The position numbers and the translations under genes are program-made. The notes under the pieces were generated by a model. It searched no databases. It was given only the letters and a program-made list of their open reading frames with translations, and was not told the DNA's origin. A DNA stretch of 64,000 bases from Undaria pinnatifida (Eukaryota > Sar > Phaeophyceae > Laminariales > Alariaceae): the NCBI GenBank assembly GCA_012845835.1, contig JABAKD010000008.1, positions 1,695,558-1,759,557 on the forward strand, in the 5' to 3' direction. Below, in pieces: positions 52,231 through 62,800 of the stretch. Each line of letters opens with the position of its first letter. Within the stretch, counting starts at the first letter, position 1.

Positions 52231-53006
52231 ATCGTGAAACCGAAGCATAAAAACTTGACCCTTTCGAGGCCCACCCGTAGCGACGTGACAGGCGATAGAC
52301 GCTCTCGATATTATCAAGCGTCGTCTATAAATAAGAAGAGCTTGGAGCAGCACGAGTATCACCATGCTGTACGCGTGTCGCATAGCTCCTTCTTGCATTG
52401 CAGTTCGGGCGCACCCCTTACCCCGGCGAGCGAATTTATTCCGTGTGGTAGACTCTGTAATCGTCAGCTACTTTCGTCGGTTCCCTCTGAAGTCCCAAAA
52501 AGGGTTTCGTACTGCAAACAGCAAAGGTAGCCACTCTTGCCAACCCTAATTTTGGCCGCCCTGCGCAGCCATGGTCAGTGGAGAAAAAAAAAACACTCTC
52601 AGCGGAAGTTGTGTTGGTACATGATATGATTTGTCTGCTGCGCTGAGGAGCAGATAAACCGTAAGACATAAATTAAGCATGAAAAGCTTGGGGTGGCTCC
52701 AGGAGTCGAGTGGGATTCGCTGGAGGCCTGGACGGCCGGCTGTCGCAGACTCGCGCGATGCCCAACATGTTACGTGAGCAGCGTTGTGGCAAAGGATGCA
52801 TGTCAGCCTCAATGCTGAGAGTTAAGGGGGCTCTCCACGCTGCCCACAGAGAATAAGTGTGACTGCTGTACTCATACGCATATTGGGTCACATGTCCGAC
52901 ACACATATGTTGACTGCCTCACATATGTTGTTGTAGCTCCGCTTAATCCGTGCGAGGGGTTCAATCGCTCCTCCCACCTCGACCTCGCGCACACCAGACA
53001 CAAACC

Positions 53007-53073
<67 letters not shown>

Positions 53074-53887
53074 CGAACAACGAAAAAGAGGAAATAAATA
53101 ATTCGTTCGGCAACACCAGCTTGAAAATCACTTTTTGTTCATGTCGAAACCCCAAACGTTTCCAGAGGGTTCTCGGTCCTCGATCGAACCTCTGAAGATC
53201 ACTCCAAACCGCAGCAGTTACCGCTTGTGAAAAACGTGTTGACATTGCAACCGTGGAACACCCATGCAGCTAGCTACCCATGCAGCTACCCAGCAGGATC
53301 TAGGGCAACACGTACCCTCTGCCACAACGTCCCCGCTGGAAGTCGCTTCTGCTGTAGTGGTCTCTACGACCGAGCACTCGTGGGACTCGTTGTTGGTTGC
53401 AGTCGCCACTTCTCCTCGCCGAAAAAAGTATGAGGATGGTATATTCTTGGCGGTCGATAGGAACTTGTGCAGCAGGAGATTTGTCACTGTCATCACCTTG
53501 TGTGCGTTGGTGGATGGTGGACGGAAGATGAGTGTTAAGTCGGTAGCATGAGTTAGCTGGAGTTGTTATCGCGTCGCTAGGCCGGAGGTCACCGACATGC
53601 TCTAAAGTAATAGCAATCAGCTTTCACTGCCCAGCCAAATACGACAAAATGCTATTTTTACGGAGAGAGTAGCAACAGCAGCCGTCGTGCGAACGGCGGC
53701 GCGGGCGAAGAACGGCAACACCGCCCTTCCTTTGGTACACGAAGAGATTGATCGCCGCCAATGAGATCGACATCAAGCGTTTTGGTGTCCAGCAGAGTAT
53801 GATATGGAAAAACTCTCGTGCTTTGCTATTTTTGCCGAATCTGTGTGTAACTGACGAAAAATCCCTGTTATTCTTCTCTCCGCGAAG
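52231..53887. other. No gene supported; (CAA)n at 53010-53072
   Basis: A 21-unit CAA microsatellite is the only clear structure. Short ORFs around it are not convincing. Confidence 0.45.
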
Positions 53888-54834
53888 ATCGTGGGCAGGC
53901 TTTCCGCTCAGGAAATCTTCGGAGAGGCGCGTCATATCAACAAGATGTGGAAGGACGCCGCGGACAGAGTTGCGCCGCCTACTTCCTACCGCCGCCAGGT
54001 CGCCGAGAGCATGTTCCAAAAGCCCGCGCGCCCATCGGCGTACGGGAGCCAATCGACTTACGCGAGCCAATCGCCCGCCGGAACCCAATTGCCCGTAAGC
54101 CAACCGCCAGCGACGGGAACGGCTGCGGCTGCCGAGGAGAGGCTGCTGCTGCCTTCGGTGGAGTGGCTTTCGACAAACAAGTTCGAAAGGTGTGAGGGGG
54201 AGTATGTCATGGCGAGATTGGAAGACGCCGTGCGATGGCTGGATGAACAGGCTCTAGAGGAAGAGAAGGACTCAAACGGTCTCCAATGGGGGGCGTTGCG
54301 ACAGCAATGGCAACGCCTCCATTCGCAGTTACCGGTCATTCGACGGCTGTGCGTGGAGAAGGGATTCTTGCCCGCCGCCGCCCAGGGCCCTTCGAGCGGT
54401 GAACCGTCGCCTGCGGAAGCGTCGGCGACACGCGCTTTTGGGGTGCGGGCAAGCTCTGCTGAGGCGGCAGCGGCGGCGGCACCAGCAACTCAAAAAGCGG
54501 AGGACCGCAGGTGCGCGACCGGTGAGCATCGGTGGGACGGATGGAAGGTGTTTGCGCTGGGGGTGGCCTTGGCTTTCTCAGAGGATCGCCAGTTCCTCTG
54601 CCGCTGGACCATGGAGGCTTTGGGGGAGACCTGCGGACTGCCCCGCTCGCAAATGTTAGAAGTTTTGTGCAGGATGCACCAGGCGCTGCTGCCTCCCGTT
54701 AGGATGGAGGCGACCCCCCCTGTGGCTTTCCAGACTGCCGCTGACTTCTCCAGCGAGTGGGATGCGACGGGGTCGTATCAGCTCCGGGCGGACCTGCGGG
54801 CTTGCATCCAGGCGATGGAAGGATGTTTCTTGAG
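53888..54834 (+). CDS. FBH1: FBH1-like exon: helical linker region before the helicase
   Basis: 316 codons from a CGCGAAG acceptor, phase 0 in, phase 2 out at TTGAG|GTAGAC. EARHINKMWKDAADRV opens a Pro/Ser/Ala-rich linker; SVEWLSTNKFERCEGEYVM, EDAVRWLDEQALEEEKDSN and WDGWKVFALGVALAFSEDRQ follow. The last segment resembles the helical region before the helicase of human FBH1 (W..VA.V.LLSSS). The split codon AG|G matches the next exon, which ties this exon to the gene. An internal ATG at 53945 could be a start if no exon lies upstream. Confidence 0.7.
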
Positions 54835-56862
54835 GTAGACCTGGTGTTGAACATGTTGCACCTACAGGGACTGTTTTTAACCATACATAAAAGCAATTTC
54901 AGCTGTCAAAGCGAGGATTTGTGTTGGCGATGGACCCCATGAATCACTTTTGACGCGTCTTTATTATGTTGCCACGCTGAAGCGTCTCGCACGAGCGCTG
55001 GTATAACATCCTGTGAAGTCGGATATTAAAACAATTAGGCATATCTTGCACATCGCCGCAGCACCGCCGGAGGCGCCGGGAAAAAAAAAACTGTCGTTGG
55101 TCATGCTGATTCCCATCGGCAGCGTAATGTGGCCCAATGTCAGTTGCATTTTCCGGCAATCACGTTGCTCTTTGTGGGCCCGCAATTGTCACCCCTGCGT
55201 GCAGGCTTCCGGGCCCGACGGCAACGTCAACCCGAAGCGATGAAGGTTGCAGCCGATCGCACGGCAGGAGAACCCATAAACCGATCGAACGGGCGATGCT
55301 CACGTCTGAGCAGCTAGCGGTGGTCTCCACCAAGTTGGTCGCCGGCGAAAGGCTGAAGGTGCTTGCCTTTGCGGGCACGGGGAAGACTACTTGTCTGCAG
55401 GCGTGGGCAGAGCACAATCCGCGAAAGAACATCCTCTACATCGCGGTGAGTTTAGTACATTAAATCAAGGGTGCGTATTATATTTACGCGTCGTTAGGAT
55501 GGGTTGTCTCTCAGGCGGACATGTGCTCGGGCAGGCGGCCGTCTACACACGGAGATCAAAGCAAGGGCGTGCCGAAGAGTTCGCCGTGACCCTTGGAAAC
55601 CCACAAGTAGAACGCCACGTTGCATTTGCCGCGGCTGGTGGAGCTCACATTGTCTTTGCTGCAGCTGGCGCAGCTGCAAGCTTCACACAGCGCCTCTCGT
55701 GATCCCTGCACCGGCATGGACAATGCTTCTTGGGGTATTGCAGTACGTTGGTGGCTCCTCTACAGTGCCGACATGTGCCAGCCGGAAAGACCGGCACTAT
55801 ATCGGCAATCGGCATTACTCGGCATGCTACCACTACTGTTTGTTCCCATCTGTGCCAAGCGATTTCGCAGGCACTATTGCGGACGACTGGCACTATTCAG
55901 CTGGCGCTATAGACGGACCACTACTGTATTTATTGCACATGTCCCCCTGTATGTACCAACCTTGACATTGTCGCTTAGAGCAGCACAGCACCTGCACATC
56001 CCTCAACTACACGCTCCCATCGTTCTGTTTCAGCAGGACCAAAAGCCGCACTTACTGCTGTTTGGGGCTTTTGTTATGCTGCTGTACAATGACGTTGTCG
56101 GATATTACAGTACGTTTTAGCTGTTTCTCTACATCTGTTGAAGCTCATTGGTTCAGGTTCCGCCGCATTTGTCTCAGGTTGCACCGCATTTGTTTTTACA
56201 ACGTATCTACCAGATATCCGCGAGTGCAGTTATTGTTTAAATACCTGCCTGAGTTTTTCGTCCGCCGTTCCTACGATTGCGACGTGCTCCATTTACGTCT
56301 CCCTGGTTGCGACGCCTTGCTATATCCCCCTTTTTTTTTGGCGTGCCGGCAGTTCAACAAAACGACCGCGGTGGAGGCCGGGTTAAAGTTCCCGGAGAAC
56401 GTGACGTGCAGCACGATAAACTCGGTCTCCTTGAAGGGCGACCTCTGCGATTACGAACGTGGCAGTGACGGGCATCTGACATGCACCGTGAAGCACCTGC
56501 AGGACGCCATCACGAGGAAGGGCTGCGAGATTGTGAGGCCCTTCGTGTTGGTGTATGCGCGTTGTTATGCAGAGCGAGGTTTGTAATAATTGGAGGCCTT
56601 GGTTTTGGTTTCTGCCCTTTGTTTTGCTTTGCGTCGGTGCTCCGTCTGCCTCCACCGTGCCTTTTGCCTCCCTCGAATGTAGAAGTTGTCAATGTCCGGG
56701 ATAATTGTGGTGTACCAGGTATGATAATTGTTATTTACATGGGCTCAAGACGAGCAGGTGCATGCTAAACCGCACTTTTTTTTTTTTTTTTTGGAATAGC
56801 CCGCTCGGTTCCCACATTTCTTTAGCCCACTCTGCTTTCCCACCCGCTATTTATCGTCGTCG

Positions 56863-56895
<33 letters not shown>

Positions 56896-59800
56896 ATCCA
56901 GTCTTTTCACCCTCTCTAGCAGCAGCACTCCTTTGTGTTCGCCTCTGTATGTATCAGCGGAGTGTGTGCTGTCACAGGTCGTAGGCTGATCATGAAGATT
57001 GGTGTTTTTTTTGTCAAAAGCAGCTGCTGAGCCTCGCAGCCACAACATCAGTACAACAACAGTATGTGTACAGCAGTACAGCAGCAGTACAGCAGCAGCG
57101 GTACAACGGCAGTCGTGCTCCAAGCTCTCACCTTTGTGCCTCTGATGATGTACGCGTGTCGTTGGTTGGTGCACAGCAGCAGGAGATCGAACCGCGACGA
57201 TAACATTTTCACCTCCAACGCAACATTAATGAAACACTCTTCTTTAGGGAATGCTATGAGTGATGGACGTTGAAACTAATACTAGCGGATTGTCGAAAGA
57301 CAAGCACAATATTTTTTTCTTCACACTAATGAAACACACATCGTCGGACCTCATACCAGATAAGCGAATCATGCAGCAGCAACAAAAAAAGACAGCAGTA
57401 GCCCATTATACATCTTTGGAATGCCTGTGCTCTCCCTTTTCGAGTTGTGACGCCCCGGGGATATCCCCGGGGATATCAAGGTAACCCCATCCCGAAGAAC
57501 CTTGTATATATATTTCACCCCCACACTAGTACCTTCCTGGTATATACCAGGTATGTTTCTACGGCTTTACAAAGTTACCGTTGTATCGGCATTTTCGCTG
57601 TTTTATTGGTATTGTTCCTTCGAAAGTTGAATAGAGATGATTTTTTGTCGTACTTTTGGTGAGTCTTCTCGTTTGTGCAAAAGCTCCTGAAAACCCATTT
57701 GTAGCTTTCCGGGCAAGCGAGGTCTGCCTCGAACATGGTCGGAAATTATTCAGTCCATAAGGCTCAGCCGGGGCCCGTAATTTTTTTCATGTTCAAATGC
57801 GTGTTGAGTTTTCGTGTGGAATTCGAGGACTGCCTTGTAAACCCTAACCCCAACCCGTATCCTATTCATGACAATTGTTGAAATTCGCGTTCGGATGCCA
57901 TTCCCCCCCAGCTTGTATGCATTTTTATCCCGGTTGTTATTTTAGTCGTGGGGTGAACGCTTGTACTCGAATGAACAGTAGCCAAACACTACAACCACCG
58001 GTGATCGTGCCAACGTATACGTTGTATCTAACCACTGTTGCCTGTAGCAGAACCACGCCCGCCCCCTCCTTCGCGCACCGCCCCCCTCAAACACACCCCT
58101 CCTTCCACCCCTCCCCCTCGTGACCACCACTAGCACCCACCCTTGACCCCCCTTTCCCCTCGTGACCGCCACCACCACCCTCCCCTCACCCCCCCCTCCC
58201 TCCTGATGACTATACCACCCCGACCACACCGTCACGCATGCTCTAGGGCCGTCCCGAGGCCCAGCGCGCGAATGCCAGGGATGTCAAGGACACCTTGATG
58301 GCGTTCTTGCGCTCGAAGGATGCCTCCCTCCAAGAGAGGCACTTTCGCTTCACAGAGCGAACTGCGCCACGGGGCAAGCCAGTACCGGTAGTCGACAGGC
58401 GGTGGGTGTTGAGGACGGCTGCTGCAGCTTGGGAATGGATGCAGAAAAAGGACGGACTGCCTATGTCGTACGCCGGTATCTTGAAGCTGTTCCAGCAGAG
58501 GCAGCAGGGGGACCTGGAGCTTGGGAAAACGTACCATGTTATCATGCTGGACGAGGCACAAGACATCAACGATTGCACCGCCGACATTGTGCTGGGGCAG
58601 ACGAAATGCGCCATCATCATGGTCGGAGACCCGCATCAGGTGCGTGAATTCAGCATAATTTAGGTCTGTCCATCTGTACAAACGCGCGCCCTAAGTATCA
58701 CGCAGCTTGCAAAGATAAGTAACTACCACTGAACTGGTCGAACTCTCAGCTGTCGTATTTGGAATCGTTTTGTATAATTTGGGTCTGTATGGTACCTGTG
58801 TGTAGCTGCCAGCAAGGAGAGGTCCAAATGCTCCTGTAGAACAGTCGTTTGCGTATGTGAGGGTGAACACAACCGTTAAGAATGATTGATGTTGATTTTC
58901 TCTCATTGCAGTTTGAAGTGGCGTTGGTGCGGTTCGTTCTTTGGCCTGCTGGCGAGATACCCATGCGCGCGCGGTCGATTTTTGCCACTCTCCCCTTCGC
59001 ACATGGCGCCGAAGTCTGCCTCACAACTATACAGTGCTTTGTAGGATGCAGCTCACCCTTCATGCGACTTGCCGAACACCTCCCGGCGCTTCGTGCTTGG
59101 TGCAAGCAATGTCTGCCCGGTCAGTGACATTCCGCCGCGCTCCGTCCCGACATGGTAGCGATGCAGAGGTCTATGATGCTCTGGCCGCAGAGGTCTATGA
59201 TGCTCTGGCCGACTACGGTCATGCATGACATGGATTACGCCCCCCCTTCCCCTCCAGCCAATTAACTCACGTGCGCTCTGTTCTCGGGTGATTTCTGCTT
59301 CCGCCAACGCGCAGACAATCTACGGCTGGAACGGAGCTCGAGACCACATCACCAAGGCGCAAGCGACCAAAACGCTCCATCTCACTCAAGTGGGAGCAGG
59401 AACACTGAATGCCGAGTTTGGTCTCCTAGACCTCGTCGGATACTAGACCTTAACGCTTTCACTACTGGAACCCCTTTTTGGGACAAATTCACTTGAATTT
59501 TTTATAGGGAGGGATTTTGGGGCACTAAAGGGGCTAACATACTCTACTTTAGGTTCCGCCGCATTTTCTTAGGTTGCACGTTGAATCTTTGTGTATATAT
59601 GTACCAGACATTGTCAAGTAAGCATTGGTCGCGTCGTGTATTAATAGTGTACAAAGCACGAAGCGTGGCGAAACAAGCGGCATGCGAATCGACGTGCTTT
59701 CGTCGAGGATTTGGTCGATAATCCCCAACCCCCACCGTGAAAGGCGTCGCCCTTTGCTGGTGTACGCTTGTCGATATTTCGGTGACTAATCGCGTATGGC

Positions 59801-62800
59801 TCTCGATTTATAAGTTTGAGGGAGAGCAAGTTTCTACTTCGCGACGGCACCAAACACGTAGGACGTCTTTCCGTCCTTGTGCGACCGAATCTCCGTGCCC
59901 CGTTCGACGACCAGTATCTCCCGAAAAGAACAAACCGTAGAACGCTCGATTTTTCCCCTAATCTCCCTCTAACGCACGCAGTTGGCGACAATTACAAATA
60001 CACACCACACCAGCGCAAATTCCCAGCAAGAAGTAAAAGTAATATCTTATACCAGGTATGTCTGTTTTCGCTCCGCGTCCTAAAGGTGCGCCCGAGCCCT
60101 CCCACCCCCCCGCCCTTTGACGGAGACCAAGACTACCGCAGAGAGGGATACCCCCATTTTACATACCGAAGTTTGGCCACTCGCGCGCGTGGCTCTGTAC
60201 CTCGCTCAGAAAACGGTTTTCACCCTGTTTTGTTAGCGCGGTGTAGCAAACAGTTCCATGGCAATGAGCATCGCCAAACCGAAAAGCACATTGATAGGTA
60301 CTGCAGTCACTCGCGAGAATGCCTCTGAGTCGCTGAACAGCGAGGCCTTAACCGCTTTAGAGCCCCGAAACCCCTTCCTATACTAACTACAAGTAATCCC
60401 CCCCCCCAAAGGGTTTCCAGTTGTAGTGGCGTTAAACGTTACATCTAATTGTGCAATACTACCGTAACCTCAACCTTGATCCGAAGGATGAGGGTGCGCT
60501 CTGACAAGTCGTGTTCCCTCGCTTCCTTCAGGTTTTCCGCTTCGGCCTTGCCATCGCGAGCGTTGCCAATACGATCGTCAGCACCCGGAAGGGAGAGAAG
60601 CGGCCCCTCCTGGGAAGCCTGGCGTTGTCCAACAAGAGACCGGCACGGGTAAGAGAGCATGAGACGCGTGTTACGGAGGGGGTAGGTATCGACTAGAATT
60701 TCTGAGGCTCCTCGCTTGAGGCGCTCTATCCCTCATCCAAAAAATGGGTTTGAGAAAAACCCAGGCGTTATTTCACGGGTCGGATCTCGTCTTGCGGGTC
60801 GGGTCGAAACGGGGTGACCCGACCCGACGAATCAGAATTCGAGCACCTCCTGACCCGACTCGATCCGCGAGGGTATGAAAAATTACAGACCCGACGCGTG
60901 GGCTGGGTCGTGACCCGTGAAAGGCCCTGAGAAACACGGAAGGTGCAACTCGTATGTAGAATCCCATGGTCTAGGTGTATGTATTTGATGCTGTCTAAAC
61001 ACAAGTGGTGTTCGGACGGTATTGAGTAGCTCGTTGGTTGAGGACCATCGTAAAGCAGAAATGTTCGTATTGGCGAACAAGTTCTACCGCTATGTTATGT
61101 TGCGTCATGTGCGCTCCCGGTGTCCTGCTGCTAACGGGGAGCGCCCCATGCGTCAAGTGTTCCGTCGGTATGAAGCACGTTTGGCGTGGGAAGTGGATAC
61201 CTCGATACCTTGATCTCCTCCTTTTTTGTTTCTGTTCTTTTCCTCTTTTTTTTTGCGCCGTCGAGATGTTCGGAAGATTTAACGTTATACAAAGAAATGC
61301 GGTACAACCTGATTTAATGAGCTTCACACATGTAGATAATCTATTGAAAGCGTAAAAGATCCGTTGTACAATGTCCCATAGCGTGTTGGCCATGCCCGCC
61401 GGTCGGTAGGAGTGTATCCTGAACGCTCAATGACCGTGCGCTGCTTGATATGTAACGTGGCGACCCTGCCAGGTTCTGCTTGGTCTGGACAGGCACTTTT
61501 GGCTAAGCCGAACACCCGAGGCGAAGGGAGACTATACCTTCCTAGCAAGGCAAGACTGCAAGGGTACTACAGTTGTGGTCCCTCTATTTTGCCGATTGCA
61601 GTGTGCCGGTTGCCTGCTATGTAATGTCTGTGAAATCGCTTGGCATAGATGGGGAAAACCGGTGGTGGCAGTAATCGGAGTAGTGCCGGTTGCCGCTGTA
61701 GGGCCGGTATTTCCCTCTATACTGCACACACCGGCGCTATGGAGGGAGGGACCACTGGTGTACATAAGTTCCGCACCCGCTCAACTCTTTCGCTGCTGCC
61801 TTTTCCACCGCACTAATTCCAAGTAGTTTGTTGTCCAACACTTAAGTGCAGTGCTGGAAATGCATGCAGAACGTCACCGGTGGCCGCGAGGCGTTGCACT
61901 CCAACATTTTTTACCGCTGTTGGCGAGCTTGGTCTTCAAGGTTTTATCAAATTATTTCAAATACGTCAGCTGCAATGTCGACCGTTTGTGTTTGCGTTTG
62001 GTTTATCGCCTGCGTGAATCCTCTGCGACAACGCACGCTCAAGGTGTCGGAGTGGGTAGTGTTTCTGCTTGGCAGGAGGGCATCCCCAGCAGGACGCCCG
62101 TTGCCATCGTGTAAAGTAACCAAGGACACCAAGTAATACCCGCGGATGTTTATTATTCTCCACTGTCTGTGTTGTGCTAAACAGCCCCTGCGCCTGCGCG
62201 TGGACCGTTTCCGGCTCCGTCCCGGCTTTGTCGGGATGCGAGCGCCTATCGTCTAAAGCTTACGCACGCCCATGCATGATAATGAATACCCCCTCCCCTC
62301 CCCCCTCTGCTTTATCGGCAGGACGAACGCCTGTCTAATAGAGGAAGCCCTGGACGCGATAGCCCGAGGGGTGACGGTGACGTTCATGAACGGCCCAGGG
62401 TCGGTCAAGTTTTGGGTGAGCATGCGGCGTATGTACCGCCCAACAACAATGATATCTACCAGGTATAGACTATATGACTCATGAAGCACTGGTGAGGTTT
62501 AGTCTCGGTGGAGAATCGCCGATCAAGGCTAATGAAGATGCAAGCGACCGTCTTCGCTCTGGGTTACTCCGTACCGTACGATGATGATTCAACCATTTCC
62601 CCATCTGTTCTTGAAAGAGCGTGATTTTCTGGTCCCAAGTGTCAATGTTTCGGAGAAACATTACGCGGTGCAGCGGATGTGAGCTACTTGCCATTTCTAC
62701 GCATGTGGACTAAACCATTGTTTTAGTGTTTCAGCTGTCGCGTGCAGCCCTCTCTCTCGTGGAGTCAGCCCCCATCACCCCCCTCCCCCCCCCCGCGCGC

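Noticed and set aside
59816-60328. 170-codon ORF in the FBH1-like intron
   Set aside because: Crosses a dispersed element, has no recognisable content and no splice link to the flanking exons.
61480-61520. GQALLAKPN as the missing motif IV exon of the helicase
   Set aside because: Resembles the motif by eye, but has no usable donor and the wrong phase; the micro-exon at 62076 fits both.
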